Shown: positions 42,672 through 51,976, numbered from the stretch's first letter. The stretch is DNA of 64,000 nucleotides from Microbacterium pumilum (GCF_039530225.1 NZ_BAAAOH010000001.1:62001-126000); one strand, 5' to 3'. Program-made: numbers and translations. The notes: generated by a model not told the origin, from the letters alone.

Positions 42672-42782
42672 TCTCGCCAAATCAGAAATGTGAAGGCTAA
42701 CATTCAGCACACAGGCGACCTCGAAGCGGTCGATCACCACAACTCCGGCAGCGTTGCCGGACCAAGACGAGGAGGTTTTGGT

Positions 42783-43772
42783 ATGCACAAGCGAAAGATT
42801 CTCGCGAGCGTCGCCATTCTGGGGGCATTCACACTGGCGGTGGCCGGCTGCTCCGGTGGGTCGGGCGGAAACGGCGACGGAGGCTCGGGCGGCGACGAAC
42901 CCGTCAGCGTGGGCTTCGCCCAGACCGGGTCCGAGAGCGGCTGGCGATCGGCGAACACCGAGTCGATGAAGACGGCGTTCTCGGCGGATAACGGCTTCGA
43001 CCTCACCTTCAACGCGGCCGACAACGACCCGGCCGCCCAGATCGCCGCAGTGCGCAGCTTCATCAACCAGGGCGTCGACGCGATCGTCATCGCGCCGATC
43101 GTGGAGGACGGCTGGGACGACGTACTCCAGGAGGCCGCGGATGCCGACATCCCTGTCATCCTCGAGGACCGGACTGTGACCGCGTCCGAGGATCTGTTCG
43201 CGAGCTGGGTCGGTCTCGACTTCCACAAGGAGGGTGTGACCGCGGGCGAGTGGGCCGCCGAGACCTTCGGCGACACTCCGACCAAGATTGTGGTTCTCGA
43301 GGGCACGACCGGATCGGCGCCCGCGAACGAGCGTGCGAGCGGATTCGATGAGGCGATCGACGGCACGGCCATCGAGACGATCGACTCGCAGACGGGCGAC
43401 TTCACGCGCGATGGCGGAAAGACCGTGATGGAGGGCTTCATCCAGAAGTACGGCATCGACGGCATCGACCTGCTCTACGCGCACAACGACGACATGGCGC
43501 TGGGCGCGATCGAAGCGATCGAGGCAGCCGGTGGCGTTCCGGGCGAAGACATCAAGATCGTCTCGATCGACGCGGTCAAGGACGGCATGCAGGCTCTCGT
43601 CGACGGCAAGATCAACTACATCGTCGAGTGCAACCCGCTCCTCGGCGAGCTGGCGGCCGGACTCGTCACCGATGTGCTCGCGGGCACTGCGGTGGAGAAG
43701 AAGAACTACGTAGAGGACCAGAGCTTCACGCAGGAGCAGGCCGCCGAGGTCATCGACTCGCGGCTCTACTGA
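42783..43772 (+). CDS. Sugar ABC transporter binding lipoprotein, YtfQ-like (furanose-type)
   Basis: A 329-residue type I periplasmic-binding protein. The signal MHKRKILASVAILGAF ends in a lipobox LAVAGC (Cys 22). The mature part reads VSVGFAQTGSESGWRSANTE, with ADNDPAAQIAAVRSFI, YAHNDDMALGAIEAIEAAGG, and VECNPLLGELAAG, all close to the galactofuranose-binding YtfQ branch. GAGGAGG precedes the ATG. The arabinose genes on both sides suggest L-arabinofuranose as ligand (inference). A strong hairpin follows the gene. Confidence 0.93.
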   Translation: MHKRKILASVAILGAFTLAVAGCSGGSGGNGDGGSGGDEPVSVGFAQTGSESGWRSANTESMKTAFSADNGFDLTFNAADNDPAAQIAAVRSFINQGVDAIVIAPIVEDGWDDVLQEAADADIPVILEDRTVTASEDLFASWVGLDFHKEGVTAGEWAAETFGDTPTKIVVLEGTTGSAPANERASGFDEAIDGTAIETIDSQTGDFTRDGGKTVMEGFIQKYGIDGIDLLYAHNDDMALGAIEAIEAAGGVPGEDIKIVSIDAVKDGMQALVDGKINYIVECNPLLGELAAGLVTDVLAGTAVEKKNYVEDQSFTQEQAAEVIDSRLY

Positions 43773-43809
43773 TCCGCGACGCGACCATCCTGTAGCGATG
43801 TCGCAGCAC

Positions 43810-43845
43810 CCCGCCGGGGAGCCGATCCATGGGCTCCCCGGCGGG
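43810..43845 (+). terminator. Intra-operon hairpin after the binding-protein gene
   Basis: A perfect 14-bp GC stem, CCCGCCGGGGAGCC (43810-43823) with GGCTCCCCGGCGGG (43832-43845), closes an 8-base loop. There is no T run after it. Between a binding-protein gene and its ATPase such a structure usually blocks 3' decay or partly terminates, giving excess binding protein. Confidence 0.65.
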
Positions 43846-43884
43846 CGTGCCGACACTGGAGCTGGAAAGGCCCTGACGACCACC

Positions 43885-45420
43885 ATGCCTGCCGACCCTG
43901 AAGTCCCCCCGATCGTCCAGATGACCGGCATCACGATCCGCTTTCCTGGAGTGCTCGCACTCGACGGCGTCGACTTCCGGCTCCGCGGCGGGCAGATCCA
44001 TTCGCTCATGGGCGAGAACGGCGCCGGCAAATCGACCCTGATCAAAGCGCTCACCGGCGTGTACTCGATCGACGGCGGGTCGATCGAGGTGGCCGGCGAA
44101 CCGAGGGTGTTCGGTGGCACCGCCGACGCACAGAGCGCCGGCATCTCGACGGTGTACCAAGAGGTGAACCTCTGCGCGAACCTCTCGGTGGGCGAGAACG
44201 TCATGCTCGGCCATGAGCCGCGCTCTGCGGGGGCGATCGACTGGCGAGCCGCACATCGCGAGGCGGCACGCCACCTCGAGAACCTCGGCCTGCACGTCGA
44301 CACGCGCTCGATGCTCTCGAGCCACTCCATCGCGATTCAGCAGCTCGTCGCGATCAGCAGGGCGATGGTGTCGGACGCGAAGGTCCTGATCCTCGACGAG
44401 CCGACATCCAGTCTCGATCGCGGCGAAGTCGAGCAGCTGTTCCGGGTGATGCGCGACCTGCGCGACCGCGGCGTCGCCATCCTCTTCGTGAGCCACTTCC
44501 TCGATCAGGTCTACGAGGTGTCGGACCGGATCACGATCCTGCGCAACGGCCGGCTCATCGGCGAGTACGCTGCAGCAGACCTCTCGCGCGAGGCGCTCGT
44601 CACCAAGATGATCGGTCGCGAGCTGGTCGAGCTCGCCGCCATCTCGTCGATGACCGAGCGCGTCATCGATCGCACCGGAACCCCCGTGCTGCGAGCGTCC
44701 GGGGTCGGCCGCCGCGGCGTGCTCGAGCCCGCGGACATCGACGTGTACGAGGGTGAGGTCGTCGGCATCGCCGGCCTGCTCGGCTCGGGGCGGACCGAGC
44801 TTGTGCGTCTGCTGTACGGCGCCGACCGCGCGGACTCCGGCAGCATCGAGGTGCATGGCAGGCCCGTCAAGATGACCTCGCCGCGCGCGGCGATCGACAA
44901 GCGCATGGTCTTCTCGTCCGAAGACCGGCGCGCCGAGGGTGTCATCGGCGATCTGACCGTGGCGCAGAACATCGTGCTCGGCATCCAGGCACGCCGGGGG
45001 TGGGTGCGCCGCATCCGCCGCAGCGAACAGGATGCCGTGGTGGCCGAATACATCAAGGCCCTCGACGTGCGGCCCGCCGATCCGAACCTTCCCGCCGCCA
45101 ATCTCTCCGGAGGCAACCAGCAGAAGGTGCTGCTCGCACGCTGGCTGGCCACCGCACCCCAGCTCATCGTGCTGGACGAGCCCACGCGAGGCATCGATGT
45201 CGGCGCGAAGGCCGACATCCAGCGCAAAGTCGCAGAGCTCTCGGAGCAGGGGCTCTCGGTGATCTTCATCTCGTCCGAGCTGGAAGAGGTACTCCGGCTC
45301 GCACAACGCGTTATCGTGATGCGCGATCGCCGGATGATCGGAGAGCTCTCGCCGGACGACGTGGATCTCGACGGACTCATCGACTACATCGCCAACGCCG
45401 GCGAGGGGAGCGCAGCGTGA
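43885..45420 (+). CDS. Sugar ABC transporter ATPase, two-domain CUT2 type (YtfR-like)
   Basis: A 511-residue protein with two ABC domains. The first has Walker A GENGAGKSTLIKALTG and Walker B KVLILDEPTSSLD; the second has a degenerate phosphate loop (GLLGSGRTELVRLLYG) but an intact signature LSGGNQQKVLLARWL and DEPTRGIDVGAK, as is normal for this class. I start at ATG 43885; a longer frame begins within the hairpin region. The stop overlaps the permease start as GTGA. Confidence 0.93.
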   Translation: MPADPEVPPIVQMTGITIRFPGVLALDGVDFRLRGGQIHSLMGENGAGKSTLIKALTGVYSIDGGSIEVAGEPRVFGGTADAQSAGISTVYQEVNLCANLSVGENVMLGHEPRSAGAIDWRAAHREAARHLENLGLHVDTRSMLSSHSIAIQQLVAISRAMVSDAKVLILDEPTSSLDRGEVEQLFRVMRDLRDRGVAILFVSHFLDQVYEVSDRITILRNGRLIGEYAAADLSREALVTKMIGRELVELAAISSMTERVIDRTGTPVLRASGVGRRGVLEPADIDVYEGEVVGIAGLLGSGRTELVRLLYGADRADSGSIEVHGRPVKMTSPRAAIDKRMVFSSEDRRAEGVIGDLTVAQNIVLGIQARRGWVRRIRRSEQDAVVAEYIKALDVRPADPNLPAANLSGGNQQKVLLARWLATAPQLIVLDEPTRGIDVGAKADIQRKVAELSEQGLSVIFISSELEEVLRLAQRVIVMRDRRMIGELSPDDVDLDGLIDYIANAGEGSAA

Positions 45421-46466
45421 GGAAGCTCATCACCCATCGGCTTTTCTGGCCGATCGCGGCCCTCGTGGCCCTGATCGCGCTCAACGCGATCGTGCGCCCC
45501 CAGTTCATCTCGATCACGGTCCGGGACGGCGAACTCTACGGTGCGCTCATCGACATCCTCCGAAACAGCGCGCCGCTGATGCTCGTGGCGCTCGGCATGA
45601 CCATCGTCATCGCAACCCGGGGCATCGACCTCTCGGTCGGCGCCATCATGGCCGTCTCGGGAGCCGTCGCGCTGACGATCATCGACACATCCGGTGATCC
45701 CGAAGCCCTCGGCACCGTCGCCATAGCGCTGGTCGTCGGCATCCTCGTCGCGCTGGTGCTCGGCGTGTGGAACGGATTCCTCGTGGCCGTGCTCGGCATC
45801 CAGCCCATCATCGCGACGCTGGTGCTGATGCTCGCCGGCCGTGGCATGGCGCTGCTCATCACCGAGGGCTTCATCACCACCGTCACGAGCGCCCCGTACA
45901 AGTTCATCGCGACGGGGTATGTCATCGGGCTCCCCTTCGCCCTGTTCATCTCGGTCGCGGCCATCGTCGTGATCGCGCTGATCGAGCGGCGCACCGCACT
46001 CGGGGTGCTCACCGAGGCCGTGGGCATCAATCCCGAGGCGAGCCGCCTCGCCGGTGTGCGCTCGCGCGGCATCGTCTTCGGCGCGTATGTCACGAGCGGC
46101 CTGCTCGCAGGCATGGCGGGCATCCTCTACAGCTCGAACATCATGGCCGCGGACGCCAATGCGACGGGACTCTACATCGAGCTCTACGCGATCCTCGCGG
46201 TCGTGCTGGGCGGCACATCGCTCATGGGCGGCAAGTTCACGATCGCCGGAACGGTCGTCGGCGTCTTCACCATTCAGACGCTGCGATCCACGATCCTCTT
46301 CCTCGGCGTCCCCTCGGCGCAGGCGCCGGTGGTGTTCGCCGCGGTCGTCATCATCGTCGTGCTCGTCCAATCGCCGCGAGTGCACCGCGCCGCGCGCAAG
46401 GTCATCCACTCGATGCGCACGAGCGGCAGAACCGGCACGACGACCAGGACGGAGACGGCGTCATGA
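45417..46466 (+). CDS. Sugar ABC transporter permease (YtfT-like)
   Basis: A 349-residue inner-membrane permease of the CUT2/ribose family, about eight to ten segments. It has MLVALGMTIVIATRGIDLSV (family motif), the coupling region TEAVGINPEASRLAGV, and a basic C-terminal tail. It starts at GTG 45417 inside the ATPase stop. The long periplasmic N-terminal segment VRPQFISITVRDGELYGALI resembles YtfT. Confidence 0.93.
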   Translation: MRKLITHRLFWPIAALVALIALNAIVRPQFISITVRDGELYGALIDILRNSAPLMLVALGMTIVIATRGIDLSVGAIMAVSGAVALTIIDTSGDPEALGTVAIALVVGILVALVLGVWNGFLVAVLGIQPIIATLVLMLAGRGMALLITEGFITTVTSAPYKFIATGYVIGLPFALFISVAAIVVIALIERRTALGVLTEAVGINPEASRLAGVRSRGIVFGAYVTSGLLAGMAGILYSSNIMAADANATGLYIELYAILAVVLGGTSLMGGKFTIAGTVVGVFTIQTLRSTILFLGVPSAQAPVVFAAVVIIVVLVQSPRVHRAARKVIHSMRTSGRTGTTTRTETAS

Positions 46467-47485
46467 CCACGACCGCGCAGCCCCAGACCGGCCGAGCCGA
46501 AGGGCTCGCGTCGCGTTACAGCACGTTCATGAGCCGGCACGCCTCGCTCATGCCGACGTTCGCGGCACTCGCCATCCTGATCCTGCTGTTCGTCGGGGCG
46601 CAGATCTACTTCGGCAACTTCATCACGCCGCGGAACCTCTCGGCGCTGCTGCTCGACAACTCCTACCTGCTCATCCTGGCCGTCGGCATGACCTTCGTGA
46701 TCCTCACGGGCGGCATCGACCTCTCCGTGGGCTCGGTCATGGCCTTCACGGGCATCCTGTGCGCACGCCTGCTGTCGGAGGGGTTCCCTGCGATCGTCAC
46801 GATCCCGGTCATGATCATCGGCGGCGGCGCCGTCGGCCTGATGGTGGGCGTGCTCGTGCAGTACTTCGAGGTGCAGCCGTTCATCGCCTCGCTCGCCGGG
46901 CTGTTCCTCGCGCGCGGTCTCGCGTTCGTCGTCAGTCTCGAGTCGATCAAGGTCGAAGACCCGATCGTCCTGTGGTTCGGGAGCACCCGCTTCCGCCTGG
47001 GCGAGTGGTACATCTCGCCGACCGGCATCCTGGCCCTGCTCGTCGTGGCCATCGCGGCGATCGTGCTGCAGTGGACGCGCTTCGGAAGGACGATCTATGC
47101 CGTCGGCGGCAGCGAGCAGTCCGCCCGGCTCATGGGTCTCCACGTCGCGCGCACGAAGATCATCGCCTACGTGATCAGCGGAGTGTGCGCGGGACTCGCG
47201 GGGCTCGCACTCACGGCGTACTCCGGCGCCGGATACCCGCTCTACGGCGTCGGAACCGAGCTCGACGCCATCGCGGCCGTCGTGATCGGCGGCACACTGC
47301 TCACCGGCGGGAGAGGCTACGTGCTCGGGTCCCTGGTGGGCGTGCTGGTCTACGGCGCCATCCAGACCGTGATCTCGTTCATGGGCGCTGAGCAGTCGTG
47401 GACCCGCATCATCATCGGCATCCTGCTGCTCGTCTTCATCGTCGTGCAGCGCGTGATCGTGGCCCGATCCGACAGACGCCGATGA
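46463..47485 (+). CDS. Sugar ABC transporter permease (YjfF-like)
   Basis: A 340-residue permease, partner of the previous one. It contains LAVGMTFVILTGGIDLSVGS, the coupling segment AVGGSEQSARLMGLHVARTK and a C-terminal membrane segment RIIIGILLLVFIVVQRVIV. The ATGA overlap fixes the start. Two different permeases make the heterodimeric channel, as in the E. coli galactofuranose importer. Confidence 0.93.
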   Translation: MTTTAQPQTGRAEGLASRYSTFMSRHASLMPTFAALAILILLFVGAQIYFGNFITPRNLSALLLDNSYLLILAVGMTFVILTGGIDLSVGSVMAFTGILCARLLSEGFPAIVTIPVMIIGGGAVGLMVGVLVQYFEVQPFIASLAGLFLARGLAFVVSLESIKVEDPIVLWFGSTRFRLGEWYISPTGILALLVVAIAAIVLQWTRFGRTIYAVGGSEQSARLMGLHVARTKIIAYVISGVCAGLAGLALTAYSGAGYPLYGVGTELDAIAAVVIGGTLLTGGRGYVLGSLVGVLVYGAIQTVISFMGAEQSWTRIIIGILLLVFIVVQRVIVARSDRRR

Positions 47486-47539
47486 GATGGTCGGCGGGGG
47501 TAGCGGGGTCGAGTACGAGCCGCACGCCATAATGACGTG

Positions 47540-49078
47540 ATGGACGAGGCCCGCCCGCTCCTCGAGCTCACCGGGGCGACCGTGCTCTTCGGGGCGGATG
47601 CCGCGATCGACGGCGTCGACTTCCGCATGTTCCCGGGCGAGGTGCACTCGCTCATGGGCGAGAACGGTGCCGGCAAGTCGACGCTCATCAAGGCGATCAC
47701 CGGGGCCCTCCCGCTCGCCGAGGGCCAGCTGCGGATCGGCGGCGAAGCAGTGCGCTTCGCGACGCCGTACGACGCGCAGCGCGCGGGGATCAGCACGGTC
47801 TATCAGGAGATCGACCTGCTCCCGAACGTGTCGGTCGCCGAGAATATCGCGCTCGGCCGCGAGCCGCGCCGGTTCGGTGTGATCGACTGGCGGCGCATGC
47901 GGGCCGACGCACACGCCGTGCTCGCCGATCTCGGGATCGACATCGATCCTGCCTCGATCCTCGGCACCCACTCGCTTGCGGTGCAGCAGCTGGTCGCCAT
48001 CGCGCGGGCCATCTCGGTCGATGTCAAGGTGCTCGTGCTGGACGAGCCGACGTCCAGCCTCGACCTCGACGAGGTGGCCGAGCTCTTCCGTGTCATCCGC
48101 GAGCTGCAGCAGCGCGGCGTGGCCATCCTCTTCGTCTCGCACTTCCTCGACCAGGTCTACGAGATCTGCGACCGCGTGACGGTGCTGCGCAACGGCAAGC
48201 TCGTCGGCGAGTACCTGACCAAGCAGCTGCTGCGCATCGACCTCGTCCAGAAGATGCTCGGCCGGAGCGTCCAGGACCTTCGGACGCGGCCGGCGCCGGA
48301 GGGCATCGAGAGCGCAGCCACCCCCTTCCTCAGCGCGCGCGACATCTCGGTCGGAAGCGGCATCGCCGGTGCCGATGTGGATCTCGCGGAGGGCGAGGTG
48401 CTGGGCCTCGCCGGGCTGCTGGGCTCGGGCCGCACCGAACTCGCGCGCGCCATCACCGGCGTCGATCGCCTGGACGCCGGCATCATCCGCATCTCGGGTC
48501 GCGACTCGGATCTCGGTCGGGTGCGACGGGCGATCTCGCTCGGCGTCGTCTATTCGTCCGAGAACCGCCGCACCGAGGGGATCATCAGCGAGCTCAGCGT
48601 GCGCGAGAACATCACGCTCGCGCTGCAGGCGCAGCGCGGCGTCCTGCGCCGCATCCGTCCGTCACGGCAGCGCGAGCTCGCGGCGAGCTGGGTCGAGGCG
48701 CTCGACATCCGCCCACCGGACCTGGATCGGCCCGCGGGGACGCTTTCGGGCGGCAATCAGCAGAAGCTGCTGCTCGCGCGCATGCTCGCGCTGTCGCCTC
48801 GTGTGCTCGTGCTCGACGAGCCGACACGCGGGATCGACGTCGGTGCGAAGGTCGAGATCCAGAACCTCGTGGGCGAGCTCGCCGAGAACGGCCTCTCGGT
48901 CATGTTCATCTCGGCCGAACTCGAAGAGGTGCTCCGGGTCGGGCACCGCGTGGCGATCCTGCGCAACGGCCGGGTGATCGAGACCCTGCCGTCGGAGAGC
49001 CTCACGGTCGAATCGCTCATGGCGATGGTGGCGCGACCCGATGACGAGGCCGACGGGCTCGAGAAGAGCGACTCGTGA
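47540..49078 (+). CDS. Second CUT2-type sugar ABC transporter ATPase
   Basis: A 512-residue double-ABC ATPase, clearly paralogous to the one at 43885 along its full length (for example GENGAGKSTLIKAITG, VLVLDEPTSSLDLDEVAELF, LSGGNQQKLLLARMLA, DEPTRGIDVGAKVEIQ). It has no permease or binding protein of its own nearby. It lies 54 bases after the second permease and overlaps a LacI gene as GTGA. It may be an alternative motor for the same permeases, or serve distant ones. A GTG one codon upstream is an equally possible start. Confidence 0.92.
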   Translation: MDEARPLLELTGATVLFGADAAIDGVDFRMFPGEVHSLMGENGAGKSTLIKAITGALPLAEGQLRIGGEAVRFATPYDAQRAGISTVYQEIDLLPNVSVAENIALGREPRRFGVIDWRRMRADAHAVLADLGIDIDPASILGTHSLAVQQLVAIARAISVDVKVLVLDEPTSSLDLDEVAELFRVIRELQQRGVAILFVSHFLDQVYEICDRVTVLRNGKLVGEYLTKQLLRIDLVQKMLGRSVQDLRTRPAPEGIESAATPFLSARDISVGSGIAGADVDLAEGEVLGLAGLLGSGRTELARAITGVDRLDAGIIRISGRDSDLGRVRRAISLGVVYSSENRRTEGIISELSVRENITLALQAQRGVLRRIRPSRQRELAASWVEALDIRPPDLDRPAGTLSGGNQQKLLLARMLALSPRVLVLDEPTRGIDVGAKVEIQNLVGELAENGLSVMFISAELEEVLRVGHRVAILRNGRVIETLPSESLTVESLMAMVARPDDEADGLEKSDS

Positions 49079-50094
49079 GCGAGGAGAAGGGCTCGCGCAC
49101 CGCGAACATCTTCGACGTCGCGCGCCTCGCGGGCGTCTCGCATCAGACGGTGTCGCGGGTTCTCAACGACCTGCCGAACGTCCGCCCCGCCACGCGGGCG
49201 CGCGTCGAGCAGGCGATCGCGCAGCTGCGCTACAGCCCATCCCCCGCGGCCCGCGCGCTCGTGACGCGGCGCACCCGCACGATCGGGCTCGTCACGCCCG
49301 GCGTCTCGGACTACGGCCCGACGTCCGTCGCGATGCACTTCAACTTCGCCGCGCGCGCCGCGCGCTACAACGTCGAGACCGTCAGCTCGCTGGACGCCGA
49401 TGCCGCCGGTGTCCGCGAGGTCGTCGAGGGCCTGCTGCGCCAGCGGGTGGACGCGATCGTGCTCATCGTCGTCGACATCGCCGTGCTCGAGGCAGTGCGG
49501 GGGCTCGACCTCAGCATTCCGGTCGTCGCCGCGGCATCCGCCCCCCGGCGCAGCCCGCTGATCGTCTCGATCGACCAGTACCGCGGTGCGCGCGCGGCTG
49601 TCCGGCATCTGGCGGAGCTCGGTCACCAGCGCATCCTGCATGTGGCGGGACCACAGCGCGCGCCGGATGCGACCGAGCGGATGCGCGGATGGCGGGACGA
49701 GCTGGCCGCGCGGCGGCTCGCAGCGGTCGAACCGGAGTACGGCGATTGGTCGGCGGCCAGCGGGTACCGGGTGGGCTCCGCCCTCGACGTCGAACCGGAC
49801 TCGGCGATCTTCGTGGGCAATGACCACATGTCGATCGGCGTGCTCTCAGCCCTGCGCGAGCGCGGCATCCGCGTGCCCGAAGACGTGAGCGTCGTCGGGT
49901 TCGACGACGTTCCCGAAGCCGGGTACCTCTACCCCGCACTCACGACCGTGCGACAGGACTTCGCGGCGCTCGGCGAACTCATCATGCAGAAGGTGCTGAT
50001 CGCGGTCGAAGAACCCGAGACCGCCACCGAGGACACCCCCTTGCCCACCCACCTCATCGTGCGACAGTCGACGCGCGCGCCTGGGGCTGAGTGA
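49075..50094 (+). CDS. LacI family transcriptional regulator
   Basis: A 339-residue LacI protein: helix-turn-helix NIFDVARLAGVSHQTVSRVL, hinge helix SPSPAARALVTRRTRTIGLV, and a ligand domain with VSVVGFDDVPEAGYLYPALT. It starts at a GTG overlapping the ATPase stop as GTGA, so regulator and ATPase are made together. It is a distinct paralogue of the LacI at 41322 and might recognise the same class of operators. The tandem repeat array begins two bases after its stop. Confidence 0.92.
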   Translation: MSEEKGSRTANIFDVARLAGVSHQTVSRVLNDLPNVRPATRARVEQAIAQLRYSPSPAARALVTRRTRTIGLVTPGVSDYGPTSVAMHFNFAARAARYNVETVSSLDADAAGVREVVEGLLRQRVDAIVLIVVDIAVLEAVRGLDLSIPVVAAASAPRRSPLIVSIDQYRGARAAVRHLAELGHQRILHVAGPQRAPDATERMRGWRDELAARRLAAVEPEYGDWSAASGYRVGSALDVEPDSAIFVGNDHMSIGVLSALRERGIRVPEDVSVVGFDDVPEAGYLYPALTTVRQDFAALGELIMQKVLIAVEEPETATEDTPLPTHLIVRQSTRAPGAE

Positions 50095-50095
50095 C

Positions 50096-50221
50096 GCGCA
50101 TCTGTCGGCGGGACGAGCGCCTCCGTCCGCGGGACGAGCGCATCTGTCGGCGGGGCGAGCGCATCGGTCGGCGGGGCGAGCGCATCGGTCGGCGGGGCGA
50201 GCGCATCGGTCCCTGAGCCTG
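50096..50221. repeat. Tandem 21-bp repeat array
   Basis: Five to six copies of a 21-bp unit based on GCGCATCGGTCGGCGGGGCGA (one base varied per copy: GCATCTGTCGGC, GCCTCCGTCCGC and so on) run from directly after the LacI stop. The last unit merges into CGGTCCCTGAGCCTGTCGAA, an arm of the dispersed repeat. There are no spacers, so it is not CRISPR. Confidence 0.9.
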
Positions 50222-50410
50222 TCGAAGGGTTCGATGCGCGGCGCCGGACGCTTCGACAGGCTCAGCGACCGGCTTAAGGCTCAGCGACCGGCTTTGGGCT
50301 CAGCGACCGGCTTAGGGCTCAGCGACCGGCTTTGGGCTCAGCGACCGGCTTAAGGCTCAGCGACCGGCTTTGGGCTCCGCGACCGGCTTAAGGCTCAGCG
50401 ACCGGCTCGT
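50208..50410. repeat. Dispersed inverted repeat and tandem 19-bp array
   Basis: GGTCCCTGAGCCTGTCGAAG (50208-50227) pairs with CTTCGACAGGCTCAGCGACC (50251-50270) with one mismatch. From 50259 to 50410 eight 19-bp units, each GGCTCAGCGACCGGCTT plus two variable bases (AA, TG, AG), follow head to tail. The variable bases alternate between TG and AA/AG, so expansion may have been by a 38-bp pair. The unit appears to have grown out of the right arm of the dispersed repeat. No coding sequence is seen in this gap. Confidence 0.9.
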
Positions 50411-50453
50411 CCGCAACCGGCTCGGGCGGCCGCATCCGTGGCAGGCTGAAGAC

Positions 50454-51299
50454 ATGCGCATCGCACTCACCGGTTCAACCGGAAAGCTCGGCTCCGTCGT
50501 CGCTCGCGAACTTCGATCATCGGGCCACGAGGTGACCGGACTGGATGTCGTCGGTCCACGCGGACCGGGGTTCGTGCAGGTGGATCTCACCGACTACGGC
50601 CAGGTGGTCGATGCACTGGGCGGCGTCGATCGAGCCGAGCCGTTCGATGCGGTCGTGCACCTCGGCGCCATTCCGGCGCCCGGTATCCGGACGGATGTCG
50701 CGACCTTCCACAACAACATGCCCAGCACCTTCAACGTGTTCTGGGCGGCCGTGCGGGTCGGCATCCGTCGCATCGTGTACGCGTCGAGCGAGACCGTCCT
50801 CGGCCTGCCGTTTGACGTGCCGCCGCCCTACATCCCGGTCGACGAGGAGTACCCGGCGCGGCCCGAGAGCGTGTACTCGATCGTCAAGGTGCTCGAGGAG
50901 CAGCTCGCGACCGAGCTGGTGCGGTGGCATCCGGATCTGTCGATCACGGCCCTGCGCTTCTCGAACGTGATGGTGCCCGAGGACTACGCCGAATTCCCCT
51001 CGTTCGACGCGGACGCGACGCTGCGCAAGTGGAACCTCTGGGGCTACATCGACGCGCGCGACGGAGCGCAGGCGATCGAGCGTGCGCTCGCGGTCGCAGC
51101 ACCCGGATTCGATCGCTTCATCATCGCGGCGGCCGACACCGTCATGTCACGGCCCAACGCCGAGCTGATCGACGAGGTGTTCCCAGGCGTGCCGCTGAAC
51201 GGCGAGTTCGGTGAGCACGACACGCTACTGTCCATCCACAAGGCACGCCGCGTGCTCGGCTACGCGCCGCGCCACTCCTGGCGCGACCACGTGGTCTGA
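50454..51299 (+). CDS. NAD-dependent epimerase/dehydratase family protein (extended SDR)
   Basis: A 281-residue extended SDR. The cofactor loop is IALTGSTGKLGSVVARELR, the active-site pair is YSIVK, with Ser in YASSETVLGLP. VHLGAIPAPGIR and the C-terminal segment RRVLGYAPRHSWRDHV resemble uronate dehydrogenases and sugar 4-epimerase relatives. The substrate is not determined; a sugar acid or free sugar fits the neighbourhood. No good ribosome site is evident. Confidence 0.85.
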   Translation: MRIALTGSTGKLGSVVARELRSSGHEVTGLDVVGPRGPGFVQVDLTDYGQVVDALGGVDRAEPFDAVVHLGAIPAPGIRTDVATFHNNMPSTFNVFWAAVRVGIRRIVYASSETVLGLPFDVPPPYIPVDEEYPARPESVYSIVKVLEEQLATELVRWHPDLSITALRFSNVMVPEDYAEFPSFDADATLRKWNLWGYIDARDGAQAIERALAVAAPGFDRFIIAAADTVMSRPNAELIDEVFPGVPLNGEFGEHDTLLSIHKARRVLGYAPRHSWRDHVV

Positions 51300-51342
51300 G
51301 TCGCTTTAGGCTGGTTGCACCCTCGCGGTGAGGAGGTGCGCC

Positions 51343-51933
51343 ATGGCCGAGGACCCTCGCGTGGCAGCCGCGCGCTATCGCCTCGAGCAGCTGGCTGCTC
51401 AGGATGGCGACGCCGCCGCCGAGTCGGCAGATGCCCAGCGCCCCACCGCGCCGGAGCGCGGGAGCACCGCTGCCGAACGTGCTGCGTTCGTCGAGGTCTC
51501 GATCCAGCAGGCGATCCGGCGCGGCGAGTTCGACAACCTGCCGGGTGCGGGCAAGCCTCTCACCGGCCTCGGCGATCGCCACGACCCGGACTGGTGGATC
51601 CGGCGCAAGATCGAGACCGAGAAGCTCACCGGGCTCGGTCCGCCGGCCCTGATGCTGCGGGTCGAGAGCGCGGAGTTCGCCGATCGGCTCGACCTCCTCT
51701 CTCACGAGGACGACGTGCGCGAGAGCATCGAGGACTTCAACCGGCGGGTCATCGAGGCGAGACGGCAGCTGCTCGGCGGTCCGCCCGTGGTCACTCCGAC
51801 GCGCGACGTCGAGGTCGACGTGCGCGAGTGGCGCGCGCGCCGTCGCGCCCGCATGGCGGAGGCTGCCGTAGAGGCCGAGGACGAGCCCGGGCGACGGGGG
51901 TGGCGGTGGCGTCGGCGACGGACCAGCGCCTGA
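51343..51933 (+). CDS. DUF1992 (DnaJ-homologue) domain protein
   Basis: A 196-residue soluble protein with the DUF1992 core at about residues 40-110: EVSIQQAIRRGEFDNLPGAG, KPLTGLGDRHDPDWWIRRKI, and later VRESIEDFNRRVIEARRQ. The C-terminus is Arg-rich (WRARRRARMAEAAVEAEDE). AGGAGG precedes the ATG. The family is related by name to DnaJ-like YhdN proteins; its role is unknown. A copy of the dispersed repeat follows at 51948-51967. Confidence 0.87.
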   Translation: MAEDPRVAAARYRLEQLAAQDGDAAAESADAQRPTAPERGSTAAERAAFVEVSIQQAIRRGEFDNLPGAGKPLTGLGDRHDPDWWIRRKIETEKLTGLGPPALMLRVESAEFADRLDLLSHEDDVRESIEDFNRRVIEARRQLLGGPPVVTPTRDVEVDVREWRARRRARMAEAAVEAEDEPGRRGWRWRRRRTSA

Positions 51934-51947
51934 CGGCCCGCCGGACG

Positions 51948-51967
51948 CTTCGACAGGCTCAGCGACC
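51948..51967. repeat. Dispersed repeat, single arm
   Basis: An exact copy of CTTCGACAGGCTCAGCGACC lies between the convergent DUF1992 and LacI genes. No partner arm is adjacent. Confidence 0.85.
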
Positions 51968-51976
51968 GACCTCGGC

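Noticed and set aside
50096..50410. CRISPR array
   Set aside because: The units are directly adjacent, 19 or 21 bp, with no unique spacers and no cas genes nearby.
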